Source: Eutreptiella sp. 'Long Island Sound 2002'
Taxonomy: Eukaryota > Euglenozoa > Euglenophyceae > Eutreptiales > Eutreptiaceae
DNA length: 64,000 bases
Reading direction: 5' to 3'
Assembly (NCBI GenBank): GCA_964036045.1
Contig: OZ038383.1
Span: 10,618,430 to 10,682,429, forward strand
The notes beneath the pieces were generated by a model. It had not been told where the DNA came from and did not search any database. It saw nothing but the letters and a program-made list of their open reading frames with translations. Of the stretch, positions 51,570 to 62,810 are shown piece by piece. Both the position numbers and the translations under genes were made by a program. How positions within the stretch are numbered: the first letter of the stretch is position 1; each line of letters starts with the position of its first letter.

Positions 51570-52057
51570 GTTGGAAAAGCGTTTTGCATTGTTCACCAAA
51601 AGATGTTGAAGGTGTGGTGGACGTTGTTCACGATATCAATGGTGTTGCAAGGACATGTAGTGGCGTTGGGTGGGTGGGGGGTTCGTCGAACGATGGGGCT
51701 CCATCGACCGCCGCCATCGAGATCAATGGACCAATGAGCACACAAGCCTCTCACCGAACAAACAACCCCACAAGGGCCAGTCAGGCCTCGCCTGCTGCCA
51801 ACGATGGTGGCCCTGAGCTCGTGTTGTTCCATCTCCCTGGCCATGCGCCCACATATTACCACTGGAGAGGGCTCATGAGAGTTACATGTCCGAAACTGCA
51901 GAGCATGCACACCCAAGTTTTGAAGTTCAGTGAGCGGAAGATTGCCACTTGCTGCAATATGGGCAGATGTCGATAAAAGTTGGGCATGGCGAGCAGCGGG
52001 CGCGTTGCGTGCGCTGTACGCAAATTCAGCCTTTTTTTTGACCCCCCACGCCCCGCG
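51570..52057. other. 3' flank of the oxygenase, no supported gene
   Basis: No AATAAA was seen close to the stop. A minus-strand frame at 51856-52110 is open but mixed. Nothing else was recognised. Confidence 0.4.
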
Positions 52058-52910
52058 CTATGCATCATGGAGGACCAAGGGTACATGATGACTGCAAAGG
52101 ACGTGGCCAACCTGGACCATAAGCATGTTCGTGCTGTTGGTTGGGAGCTTTGGGCCTATGTGTGGGGGGGTTTTGGGTGCTTGGTGGTTTTGAGGTTGAT
52201 TCTGGTAGTCACTCCAGCAACTGGGCGCTGTGCGCCAACTCATCTGAGGAAGCATTGTGTCCTTCAGCGCAAGCAGACTCTGGTCATTTTGTTGCAGCAA
52301 TTCGTCAAATAGCTCCGGCGCAGAGGACATGTGTGACCTCTCTGAGCCGCCCAATGCACAGTGGATTGCCCCTCATCTTGGTGTTTCGCAGCCCCTCCTT
52401 TGGACACTTCGAGGAAGCCTGTGAACGCGTCTGCAATGCTGGGCCAAGGTTTTCTGGGGTGGTTCCCGAACAGCTCCCGTCGCACACACCATTCGTCTGT
52501 CTCACGCCCTGCCGCGGGTCGTAGATGCGAGATTGCCAACCTCCACTGTTTTGTCGTATCTGAGCAGCACTGGTCACGGTGGTGGGTGGGGTTTTGTTGA
52601 GCATCACAGAGGCACCGCCTGACAAACTGGTCATGTCTGATTTTGTTGCCATGTTGGGCTGCCATAACGCAGTGCATGCCCCCAGCCTCTATGGCTGTTC
52701 GAATTCTTCTCCTGCATCCTGTCTGTCTTCACGCATTCTGTCAATTCTTTCCTGGATCTTGACCAAGAGTTCCGGGTATTTGGTGGCTGCCATGCTCTGT
52801 GATGAAATAATGGAGATTGCGATGCGCCTTCTGCCTCCCAAGCCAGACAAAGCCAAAGCCAGTTGACCATGGATTGGGGCTTGAATTGGCAAACCAAACG
52901 AAGGGAGCAA
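52058..52910 (-). CDS. Overlapping coding segments of one minus-strand gene
   Basis: Three protein-like minus-strand frames follow each other. 52910-52689 reads LALALSGLGGRRRIAISIIS then KYPELLVKIQERIDRMREDR and stops at TAG. 52652-52305 starts MATKSDMTSLSGGASVMLNK, a Ser/Thr/Asn-rich segment, and stops in TGA. 52345-52058 starts MSSAPELFDELLQQNDQSLL and ends in TAG, overlapping the previous frame by about 40 nt in another phase. Probably these are exons of one gene with junctions I could not resolve, or a gene broken by a frameshift. The helical, charged ends suggest a soluble protein. Family unknown. Confidence 0.4.
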
Positions 52911-53182
52911 ATGCGTTAAATAGGGGCGACTGCTTCGGTACTTTGGGGGGCTAAGAGAGTCTGGATAGAATTACGGTCCACAAAGTAATGTGCACCCCCA
53001 AAACTAGGGGATGCTGACTGTCACTGTGGGCTAGTGGCCTGGAACAAGGGTGATTGTAGGGGATGCACAAGGGTGGATTGTTGCCTCTGGGTGTGTTTGA
53101 GGTGGAGCCTGGTGCCGCTCAAAGGATGGGGCATTGCTGACTCCCAAATAGAAGCTGGCTCTAAAATTCCTTTCCGCAATAC
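52911..53182. other. No supported gene
   Basis: Short gap of unique-looking sequence. No splice-bounded coding stretch, repeat or RNA gene was seen on either strand. Confidence 0.4.
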
Positions 53183-53640
53183 ATGCCCAACCTGGCACCC
53201 AGAATGCACTATGTATGCATGTATGTTATTGCATACGGTTGTAACATTTGGTCATGGCAACTCTGCCCGATTGCACGAGTGAGATTTGCTAATGCTCAAA
53301 AGTTTGAAGCTGAATGGAAGAATTTCGATGGATTGGAGTTGCTGGGATTGCATCCTTTTGCATGGAAATGCACTGTTCAACTCGGCAGTGATTTGTGTTT
53401 TTGCATTGCTGCGGATTGTAAGGGATGGCTCAACGATTCGTCAGTTTTGCGTTGAATGGAGACCGAACTGTAAGTTTGCGGTTGCTGTCAAGTTTCAGGG
53501 TTTCGATTTTAAGAGAAGTTAGTAAATTTAGCAGGGAAGGGGTGCGTGGGTCTGAAAGGCCCAAAAAATGGGAAGCAGGGCAACTGGGGGTGACAGTGCC
53601 TGGACAGTGCCTGAACAACCATTAGTGTTCCACGTCACAT
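53183..53640 (+). pseudogene. Possible second DDE transposase fragment
   Basis: The plus-strand frame 53183-53455 contains FANAQKFEAEWKNFDGLELL and ends LCFCIAADCKGWLNDSSVLR before TGA. The block of hydrophobic strand, (A)D-x-KG, and DSSVLR matches the region around the middle of Harbinger-type DDE transposases, where a product-check strand is followed by G-x3-DS-x-VL. A following frame (plus 53425-53625) continues in another phase. It is short and uncertain. Confidence 0.3.
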
Positions 53641-54010
53641 CAAATACATGTGGTGCACATGTTATGACACGTGTGTGATGTGGTTATACCAGCAGCATGG
53701 GACTGGGACTCTTACGAGTCAAGGGTGCCGGGCACTGCATCGCATTGCAGGGCAGACAGCGCAAGTCAAGGCCCAGGCTATGCAGTAGAGCGCAGTGCAA
53801 TGCTGTGCCGGGCAGGGCAGGGCAGGGCAGGGCAGCTGAGGACGGGTGAGTGATAGAATCGATGACGTGTGAGAAGCATTCATTTCCTTTTGGATTTGTC
53901 ATATGTGGGTTTGAAGCAGGCTAGGTGATCAATCCCTTTCCCAAATTCAGGCTACAGCATTTCTGATCGACTTGAGCAACATACACACCTGCAGCCAGAA
54001 ATGCGCCTCA
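53641..54010. repeat. GGGCA pentanucleotide and flanks
   Basis: GGGCA is repeated about five times at 53811-53834, and related GCAGGGCAGACAGCGCA strings lie nearby. No supported gene. Confidence 0.7.
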
Positions 54011-54049
54011 AGCTACTGAAACAGCCCCCTGCAGGCTATTTCAGTAGCT
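54011..54049. repeat. 16-bp hairpin
   Basis: AGCTACTGAAACAGCC at 54011-54026 and GGCTATTTCAGTAGCT at 54034-54049 pair with one mismatch around a 7-nt loop. It lies in intergenic DNA. Confidence 0.9.
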
Positions 54050-55296
54050 CGTGCTTTTAGTCATGATTGTGAAGCTTTTCAGCTGAATGAACAAAGGGGC
54101 AGTGTGGGCCAGTCCAGAGAACTACCCACTTGAGCGGCAGACTCTTCTTAGGAAGGCTAACGCATCTCCTCTTCGTACTCTTCTCCTGCTGGCAGAAGAA
54201 TGCTACCAGGGACCGGCACCAGTTCCCTCTGGCGCCAGCTGCGCAACCGCTGTCCTAGTCGCCACACAGGGACACCATACGCAATCCTGGTTTTTCAAAG
54301 TTTCATATCACGTTTGCACACACAGTATCACCCACTGCACGCCTTGTTTTTCCCCACCACCCTGCGGGAGATGTGGGCTACAGTTCAGTTAGGCCAAATC
54401 AGTGCATCACACTGTGCTTTACCACACTTACTCTTCCCCCTTACTGCTTCCGGGAGATGGCGGCATGGCTGTTTTGTGCCTATCTGTCCCGCAGATGCGG
54501 TCAGGTATAAACTATATTGGTCACAACAGGTCTTGATTTACTGATGGTTATATAGTGGGGCCGGCAGTACCCACTGTGATCCCGCCTGGTTTACCATATA
54601 CACCTACCTGTACATATGGATGTACATTCGATAGTGGAGCACCCCAACCAAGACCCAGACACGATTGCTGTGCAAGAACCACCGAGCTAATGGCTGAAAG
54701 TGTCTATGGTTGGGACATTCAGTTGATCATTACTGACCATTGATCCCCCTGCGCTAGCGCGGGCTTGTCCAAACACGTTTCTGCACTTTTGGGCGTCTTT
54801 TGGAACCATGGTTTTTGCGGTTCCAATACTAAGAGAATGTGGTTTGTAGCTTTGCACAGACTGTGGGAGTGGTCAATGGTCAATTTGGGGTTCACAGTGT
54901 GGGTGTAGCTGCAATGGCATATGCTATTGTGTTCTGGTGTGTATGCTGGCCTGTTGGGCACCATTTTGTAGCCCTGAGCCAGCCCCTATCCAATCCAATC
55001 CAATCCAAGCATGTCTAGCCCTTCAAGATGAGGCAGAAGGTTGGCAAGGCCTCTATTCGGTCCCTCCTCAGAATTCAAGAAAGGGAGTGGTGCCTGAATT
55101 GTGCAAATCAGGAAAATGCCTTGTATTGTGGTGTTTTGAGGGATACGTTTGGGTTATGTATCCAACATGTGTTCCATGGTATGTATTGTGCGCAATCAGA
55201 GGCTTTTCCAAACGGGGCGACCCCGTGTTTCCGCACTTTACTGAATCGTATTTGCGCAGTGCGGGGGGGGGGGGGGGGTCCGCTGACGTGGAAACG
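54050..55296. other. No supported gene; G run at 55263
   Basis: Plus-strand frames at 54087-54544 are open in two phases but indecisive (LLLLAEECYQGPAPVPSGAS). A short (CAATC)n lies at 54990-55009 and a G run at 55263-55278. Confidence 0.35.
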
Positions 55297-55665
55297 ACAC
55301 CAGCAGGAACACAGGCCGCAGTGGCCGTCAGCACACAGCGACCTGACACAGCCCGCGAAGGGAAGACCAGGTGACTGTCCAGGGCCCCGTGAAGAAACAG
55401 CACCCCAACGAACCACGTGCCCACAGAAACACAGCGAGGCAGGTTGTGGACGACCAGAATGCGGAGGGCTGTGGGCAGCAGAGGCAGAGAAACGACCCCC
55501 GCAGCAAGCAGTACAACCCCGGTACGCCAACTACTGGGCTCAGACAACCCGAAAACCAACAGGAACACAGGGCGCGGCGGCCAACAGAACGCAGTGAACC
55601 GACGCAGCATGCGAAGGGAAGAAAAGGTGACTGTCTCGGGCCCGGTAAAGAAGCAGCAACCAGAC
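55297..55665 (+). repeat. About 115-bp direct repeat, 250 bp apart
   Basis: Segments 55297-55410 and 55550-55665 align along their length (CAGGAACACAGG, GCGAAGGGAAGA, GGTGACTGTC) with roughly three-quarters identity. On the plus strand they encode related Gln/Glu/Pro-rich peptides (QQEHRPQ, QQEHRAR; KGRPGDCPGP, KGRKGDCLGP). It could be a coding repeat of a disordered protein or simple duplication. Confidence 0.7.
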
Positions 55666-55879
55666 GGAGCGTCACACAGGGGGGGGGGGGATTAAACAGA
55701 GAAGAAGTCAAAGTCAATGACCACCACAGCCAACGACCCATATTTCTGGTGTCGAGGAGATGGGCCAGAGTACATATTGGTGGTCATTCACCAAAATGCA
55801 GTGCAGCATATGTGTGCACATAGTGTGTCTGACTGTTGTTGAGAGTCTGCATCTTGATGGTGTTTGTTATGATTACCAG

Positions 55880-56165
55880 GTATCCATAATGCTTTTCATT
55901 GCGAGGCACTCCATTGTACTTGGATTTACATGGATTTTTACCCAGGTAATTTCAGATGTGGCTGTTATGAGCTGCAAGATGTGTGATGTATTGTTTTTTG
56001 CTTTACAAGGTGCGGTTCACATTGTGGTATTTGCCTGAATTTTGGTTTTTTTCTCTTTCATTGGCTCTGACACTTTCCGCTCTTATCCATGTTCTTCCTG
56101 TGTTTTTGCAGCTTTCCCGCGTTGTAATCAGGCTGGTTGAGGGCTTCTGTAGCTGCACCACATAA
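55880..56165 (+). CDS. Membrane-protein 3' exons
   Basis: Exon 55880-55945 (acceptor TTATGATTACCAG, donor CCCAG|GTAATT) encodes VSIMLFIARHSIVLGFTWIF. After a 64-nt intron ending GCTTTACAAG, exon 56010-56165 encodes VRFTLWYLPEFWFFSLSLAL then TLSALIHVLPVFLQL and ends CSCTT-TAA. Both are phase 0. Two strongly hydrophobic segments indicate membrane helices. The frame also extends left to an ATG near 55797 (MQCSICVHIVCLTVVESLHL), possibly the preceding exon. A hydrophobic plus-strand frame at 56171-56560 may belong to a longer isoform or another gene. Family unknown. Confidence 0.45.
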
Positions 56166-56170
56166 GGCGA

Positions 56171-56560
56171 TTGAGGCAATTTTTTTTGCAACCAATTTGT
56201 CCATTATTATCTGCAGCATTTATTTTCCTCATCAACATTACACATGGTGCGATCTTGATCATTTCATACACCTTCGGTCTGCTTCATCATAGTGGAAGCG
56301 AAAGCATGCTGAACACAATTATTTGTTCCAACATGTCCTTTACCTTGGTCCGATCATTACCCATTTATCTTTGGGGAACACAGCCAAGCATCCACATGGG
56401 AGGAAAGCCAGCGTCCAACAATCTTACTAACCTCATTCTTCGCTTATCCTCTCAACCCGATAACTGCCCATTCACTTTGAGTCAGCTAAAAAGCAACAAA
56501 TACACACCACATGGGGTTACCGTTGATGCATGTGTGCTCTTGCCAATCAACCTGCTTATG
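56171..56560 (+). CDS. Hydrophobic frame, possibly further membrane-protein exon
   Basis: After an acceptor TTATTATCTGCAG (56215) the plus strand reads FIFLINITHGAILIISYTFG, then SESMLNTIICSNMSFTLVRS and SNNLTNLILRLSSQ. One or two membrane helices are likely if real. It lacks an ATG at the left and merges into the repeat units near 56.6 kb. It may be joined by splicing to the exons at 55.9-56.1 kb. Confidence 0.3.
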
Positions 56561-56599
56561 GCCTTGCCGATTCCTCGTGGCCCCAATGACCACCACCCT

Positions 56600-56815
56600 C
56601 CATGGCCCTGTGTGGTGCGACTATTAAAGCCGCCAAGTGCCCCTGTCCCCGCCCCCGGTTTCGAAGCTCCCAAAGTGCCCCCCCCCCCTGCCCCCTATGG
56701 ACAATGTCTCATGGTCCGTGTTGCAGCTGCACAAGCCGCCAATGTGCACTTCCTCCCCAGAGCGCCATGTGGCGTCGCCATATAAGCCACATATGCCCCC
56801 CCTCCCCCGACGCCT
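56600..56815. repeat. GTGTGGTGC...GCCGCCAATGTGC repeat cluster
   Basis: At least three units (starting about 56608, 56717 and 56766) share the core with the pair at 50.03-50.12 kb and carry C/T-rich tails. Translation gives artificial Gly/His or Pro/Ala-rich frames on either strand. Confidence 0.65.
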
Positions 56816-57155
56816 AGCAGGGGAGGGGCATCTGGGGGCATAATCCTGCAATCCTGAGCGGAGAACCATCATCCCCACGCCCCAAAATGTTTGCTTTCCC
56901 CACCTGCTTTTGAATTTTCTTCCCAAGGCACCAACAGTTCCATACTAGTCTCATCCATACTAGTTCAAGGTCAGCATGGCCTCCTTCAACACTAAGTTGA
57001 TGCCGATCGTTCATACTGGTCCCAGATCTGCCTCTGTGGCGTCCCCCACCTCCCTAGCGCAGGCACATAATGCTTGCAAAGTGCCCAGGCGAAATGCCGC
57101 GACATGAAGCAAACACTGTACATGCACATTACATGTGCCCCACCCTTAGCATTCC

Positions 57156-57578
57156 GTGATAAGAAAACGCATGATCGATGACGGTCGTCCATACTTAGGA
57201 GGCCCAAACAGCCTCTTTTTTGTGCAAAATCACGCGCCCAGTGCAATTTTTCAGACAGCAAAGACGGGGCTGATTTTAGCCCGCCCCCAGGAGGGCTGCA
57301 AGCTATTTCCCCATGTTGAAGTGTGCGGAAAGCCTATGGTTCACTTTTTTATTGCCGGGCAAGGACGCTACAGAAACAGGTTTTACAGTTGGAGGTACTC
57401 AGAGGGAAACTTGCTGCGTGGGGCGCGGGCGGCATCTTTCACGCACTTTTTGTACCCCAGGGCATATTGCTGTCTGCTCTGTTCACAGTTGGGAAGAAGA
57501 GTCTGCTGCATTTTAGTTCATAGTTGGTGTACCTTGAATTGCAAAGCACTGATGTTTTCTCCAAACATGCTTGTCTAG
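57156..57578 (+). CDS. Hypothetical protein, about 135 codons
   Basis: From an ATG at 57171 the frame reads IDDGRPYLGGPNSLFFVQNH, ILARPQEGCKLFPHVEVCGK and MVHFFIAGQGRYRNRFYSWR, ending in TAG. Composition is protein-like up to about residue 95 and Cys-rich after. A competing minus-strand frame covers 56992-57261. No family is recognised. Confidence 0.35.
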   Translation: MIRKRMIDDGRPYLGGPNSLFFVQNHAPSAIFQTAKTGLILARPQEGCKLFPHVEVCGKPMVHFFIAGQGRYRNRFYSWRYSEGNLLRGARAASFTHFLYPRAYCCLLCSQLGRRVCCILVHSWCTLNCKALMFSPNMLV

Positions 57579-57998
57579 TACTTGACTAAGGCCCAGTCTG
57601 GGTAGATCACGCAATCTGTACACATGCAGAGTGTACATACTTGCCTTGCATTGGAGAACCTTGGCCTGGAGCTATGGGCATTTGGGCTCTTATTGGCGCG
57701 CACCATTTTACTTTGGCAGTGGGGAGGTCTCATCCCAAAAACCTTATTAAAGGGGGGGGGTCTCTCATGAAGGGGGGGTGGGGGTTGGCATGGGATGGCA
57801 GGAGGGGCTGCAGATGTTTTGAGACACGGCAATGGCTGAATTGGGTTTTCATGATTTTAGTGGTTGTATAGCCAGCAATCTGGCATGCAAATTGAATGTT
57901 GATGTGTGTCAGGGACACTGAGGCTCATGGGGACAGTGGCAATTCTAGGTATAGCAGGATCACAATTTTTCCTTGGCACATCTGTTTTTCAATTTCAG

Positions 57999-58067
57999 AC
58001 AATGACCCACTGCCTGAGGCGTGTTTTGCACACCGGTGAATTGTTGTTCCACATTTGGCTTATGATG
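57999..58067 (+). CDS. Candidate internal exon
   Basis: A 69-nt segment between a good acceptor (TTTTTCAATTTCAG) and donor ATG|GTAGGG encodes TMTHCLRRVLHTGELLFHIW in phase 0. Upstream, plus 57906-57950 (ACTGAGGCTCATGGGG...) may hold another exon, but the phases do not match. An orphan. Confidence 0.3.
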
Positions 58068-58311
58068 GTAGGGCGGCGATGTTGTGTTGTCTGTGCTTCT
58101 GCCATGAATTCTGAAAGGTCCCAAAAATGACAACATTTGTTCACAGATGTCTAGGCAGTAACAACATTATCATACAGCTTCCTATTGCACTATTGCAACA
58201 CCTTACTTTCCCCAAATCCTTTTTGAAGGTAGTTATTCTATCATTTGTTGTTCTTTGTAGCAACTGACAACTGACTACAACCATTGAACATATTTAATCA
58301 TTAGATTTTTT

Positions 58312-58655
58312 TTGCTTTATGCAAACTCCGCGGTCCTCTCCCTCCCTATGAGCCCCCCCCCCCCCTCCATGGGGCATGGAACGTGCCAAGCGTGCCGAGA
58401 GCATGCTACCTACATCGCGACTCACGGGGAGCTCCCAGAGAAGAAGATCTGGTACAACGAGAGTGCGCGTACCCGCCACGACTCCGTAGCACTGCATCGC
58501 CGGGGGTATGGCATGCGGTGGACAGTTGAGCATGTGCCGATGGTGTTGAGGATGGTCTCGCGGCTTGGGCACCACTGTTGGCGCTCGTGTTGAGCCGTGA
58601 ACATGTGACACATGGGGGGAAGTGGTGACAGTCGTGCTGAGTTTACGCAGCTCAC
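58312..58655 (+). CDS. Protein-like frame ahead of the retroelement
   Basis: The plus-strand frame reads CQACREHATYIATHGELPEK then KIWYNESARTRHDSVALHRR and ends in TGA at 58593, just after a C tract at 58352-58366. It may be the decayed start of the retroelement that follows or an unrelated coding remnant. Confidence 0.3.
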
Positions 58656-59018
58656 CCTCACACGCGATGGAAGCACTCCGCCATGAGCATGAACGTGACC
58701 TCGTGGAGGTGAAGGGTATTGCCGTATGGATCCTTAATGTTTTGGTCGACGCAACCCGCCACCATGGAGAAACGGAAACGGAAACGGACCAAAACAGCGG
58801 CTTGGTGGACCTTCACTGAAGGAAAGGGAAGCGAAGGGCAGCGAATGGCGATCGGCCAGTGGGCGCCGCCAGCTGCAAACGAGAACACAAGACCATGGCT
58901 TCTTGCCAAAACCCCCCCTTGAAATCCCCCCCCCCCAAGGGGGAACCATCACCTTGGCCCAGAAAACACAAGAAATACTAGGCACCAAAGGCGCCAAAGA
59001 AATTGTTTACAAGGCAGC

Positions 59019-60713
59019 ATGAAGACGCCCGAAGACACCCCTACAGAGCTAACCGAGACTCAGTACCAGATCTCACTTGGACACTCAACTCTGCACCACT
59101 GGGTACCCAATGAGCATAGCTACGGAATCCCGTACCAAGACAAGTACCATCATGACACTAAGGCAACCATACCCAGAAAGGAATTGCTCCACGACCTGTA
59201 CAGTGTACGGCCATGGCAACACGAATTGTCAGATGCGGTAACGTCACCGCACATGCGTGACGGGCCCTTCCCAGCGCAGTTCAAGCCCCCAGCGACATTG
59301 ACAGCACTAGAAAACCAGTCTTTTGACCCCGAGGGACAAAAGATGCATTTTACGGGCAACCAAGCCAGAATAGTCCAGCGAATCACCGAAGCTATGGGTG
59401 TTTTTGCCTCCCAACAACGCCTTTACCTGAGGTCCGTCTGGATTGTTGTAGAGACCCAGTAGAGCTCCCCGCACCCCCCATTGGTAGCTTGCCAACTAGA
59501 CAGCCGAGCAATGATGCGACGACTCCGAAAGCGCATCATGACAACCATCATAGACAAAACAGGCAGGCTACACCAGGACACCATATTCCCATCCAGGGTC
59601 CTGAGTTGTGTAACATCCTCACCATGGACGGGCACGCATTTCGCCATCGTGATATTCAGCGGGGCCGAATGGATCCCCCTCCAGGATATACCCATCAGAC
59701 ACTTACACCACCCGCTCATCTGTAACCCCAGGCTCGAGGCACAACCCAGGATCCACCGGCTCCTCATCCCGTTAGTCATTGACACAAAATCCGCGGTTTA
59801 TAGGTTTGTCAACGCCTCCACAGAGTCTGCCACCACGGAGGCACGGAAAAACAGCACATTTCCGTGGCCGGGCGCTCAACGCCAAACCAAACTAGACGAT
59901 CACTCCCACTTGTGGGAATATAAAGTGCTAGCTGAAGTAGCGGACATATTGGAAACCTTCCTGGAATATGAAGATGTAGGAGTCCAATGGGTTGACCTGT
60001 CCAACCCTACTGTCATTTTCATCCCACTACAAGCAAAACCAAGAAAAGCGGGGGGGGTACAACCGGCATCCAGGGACCCGAGGATTTATCCTATGAGGTC
60101 GCAGCGGGCCTGGACGAAGAAATTAGTGACAACGTAGACCTCCCCAAGGGACCCACTTAGAACACGTCCTCCCAACGGGAGTACCCCATTTACGCTACCA
60201 GCGCTTGGTCACCCTGCACGTGGAAGATCAGGTGACCGAGATCTCCTGGCGCCCGTGGGAGGGCGGCCGGTATGTTTTAAAGCACCTGCTAACCGACCGC
60301 GGGCTGCGGTTCGCCTCCTGGCACGACGCCCACCAAGGGCCAAGTGGTGAGAGCAGCCCACTGGCAGCCCTTGTGGAAGGGGAAGCTAGGATCACCGCCC
60401 CCTCCGGCCTGGCGGAAAGCATGGTCAAGAAGTATGCCACCCTTTTTGGGGCCTTTACGGCATTCACAGCATATCAAGCGAGCATGCAGTTTGGACAGAG
60501 TTGATATGTTGTCACGTACAATCGTACTAAATGTGCGGCAGTAGCCAACAGAGTCGCCATGGTTGTCGTGGATAAATTTTTGGAATCTCACCCGGCACAG
60601 GATGATGCAGTGGATTGGTGGCGCTTGGAACTCAGACGGCAATATAGAGGAGACTGCCACGAATGTGATGTCTTGAGCCCGATGGCCGGGCATAGCCACC
60701 AAGGCGGTTAGGG
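59019..60713 (+). pseudogene. ORF1-like region with in-frame stops
   Basis: ATG 59019 overlaps the TGA of a preceding frame (ATGA at 59019-59022; that frame ends KTQEILGTKGAKEIVYKAA). The 59019 frame reads YQISLGHSTLHHWVPNEHSY and FDPEGQKMHFTGNQARIVQR, meets a TAG at 59460, and continues in the same frame (SRAMMRRLRKRIMTTIIDKT ... EVADILETFLEYEDVGVQWV) to a TAG at 60135. Another phase then carries LHVEDQVTEISWRPWEGGRY, passes a TGA at 60502 and continues KFLESHPAQDDAVDWWRLEL. Long coherent protein across isolated stops indicates a recently dead ORF. Confidence 0.5.
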
Positions 60714-62280
60714 TTAAGCCCTTGCACCCCGACGGGATGGCGGCGAAAGCTCCCTAGCCCTCGCTCAGCCAGATACCCCAACAAACAAACCCCCCTCCGG
60801 AATACCAGGTGGGCACAAGCGCACACGACCACAAACATCAACCCCCGGGAAAATTGGCCACGCCTTCCCCCAACGACGCCCAAACTCCCTCATCACCACC
60901 ACACGAGTCTCCGGTGTATACCCACCGCCTATGTGCGCCATACATTTGGGCCACCCTTGTCATCCTAGTCACCAGCACTCACGCAAGGGGCCTCCGGGCG
61001 GCATACCATGCATGGGGTCACCTCCCGTGAAGGCGATGGGCCTTGCATGCGCTCACACTAACACTGGCGGCACAGGTACAAGCGCACGTGACTCTTATCT
61101 GCCAAGAGGCACCGCCCCACTGATCATGCCGCGAGCGGCGGCGGCGACAGATGCACCACCCTCCCCAGCATCCCCTTGGCACATCTCCCACATGCCGGCA
61201 AGTTTGCACATCATCCGGCTCCTCTGGGGCCGCTGCTACCGGCACCAACATCCCTACTACCTGCCCCCAGGTGAAAGTGGTCCTATTGGAGGCCTGCCCA
61301 CGCCAGAGGTACCAACCTTTCCCGCTCCACACTAGGATCTGTGTGCCCATCGAATTCTGCTCTGCAATGGCACGCCGCCCCAGCCCCGCCCGCCGTGCCC
61401 ACCAGATTGGTGCTGCCAAGGGATTGTCTATTCATTCGCACCCCGCCTCCTAGCGCCATCTCACGATATAGAGACCAATCTAGGCCCCCCAATGCCCAGT
61501 GCACCTCCTCACACTGCATGTGGGAGGACCACACTTGAACCGGAAGGGATGGGGCAAACTGCTTCAGGAAACCACAGCATCCGAGCCCATGATACTCCGT
61601 CTCCAGGAGGTACCCTTCCGCACGGGCACAGCACACATGGTGTATGCAGCACACCCCTGCCCAAAGTATTAACCGTTATTCTACGATGATGCCTCCCCCG
61701 ACATGATCTTTCTCGTGCACGAGCACATACAACGGCAGTGCACCTTGCACACATCCCGCCACGAGTATGGCATTGCACTGTGCGTCAACCCCCCACGGGT
61801 CGCGGCGTTTTTGGTTGTGAAGCAACATGGACCGTTCACAAACCCTGCACCAAATTGATACCCTCGTTGCCAACTTCATCCGCACACCGAAGGTCATGAA
61901 TGCCACCATGAACCATCACATGCTGGGGAGCCTGCCCAAAGAATTAGGCATGGGGGTGCAGCAAGTATACTCGGCATACATGTGCAAGTACGTGACCAGC
62001 ATGCAGCAGGCAATGCGTGCACACTGGGAGCTGCTTCCGTCCCCCCTAGGTGCACCTGTCCCCCGCACCCAAACACCCATGCTCACGTATGTCGCCCTCC
62101 TGCAGTCTATGGGGGCGATGTCAGGCGTCTCTCTGCAGCCCATGCGTCGACGCTCAGGAGGGCCCGACCTGTATGATGGTGAAGATACTGAAGATGGCCG
62201 TCCGCTTGCCGCCGAGCAACCCACGGTAGGCCAGCCCGACATTGCCACGATTACTCCACCGTCGCACGGTGCCAGATTAT

Positions 62281-62810
62281 GGGGAGGTACCGGACGGGTA
62301 TAAGAGTAGGGTGTCGGGGTTTGAAGTCTATACCAGGGGCCAGCCACCATCGGAGGGGGAATGGCATAGGGATGGTAGCAAACTGATTGTGCAACCGGTA
62401 TTTGATGATGTCCACCAGGGAACGTGGGCGGGCATGGCTATCACTTGCAGAGGATTCCAGCTCATTGCGCACGTCCATGGCCCACAGACCTCCTACCGGG
62501 CGGAACCCATGGGCTTGTGTGTCGCAGCTGAGCCCGCCCCCCCCATGATCTACCATCACCTTGGATAATACAGCAATGGTGGACCATGGCCCCCGGAACC
62601 CCCATCGTGAGGTGTCAAACATTAACCTCCAAGAGATGGCCGCCCACATAATCCAACGCAAGTCTATAGCGGTGTGCTAAATTCTCCACCACCACCGACC
62701 ATCTAACGTGCGATGCGCAACAACGTGCTGACATCCCGTGCAACAATGAGGTTGACCGACTGGCCAAACTAGCCACCACCCTACCCCTGCCACTCTTCAC
62801 CCCGACCTCC
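62281..62810 (+). pseudogene. RNase H domain of the retroelement
   Basis: The plus-strand frame to 62568 reads EGEWHRDGSKLIVQP, TWAGMAITCRGFQLIAHVHG and TSYRAEPMGL: the DGS, beta hairpin and RAE motifs of RNase HI. In a shifted frame LDNTAMVDHG and EMAAHIIQRKSI follow, and in a further frame CNNEVDRLAKLA, the conserved N-E-x-D-x-L-A end of LINE RNase H domains. Three frames are needed, so two frameshifts have occurred. Confidence 0.7.
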
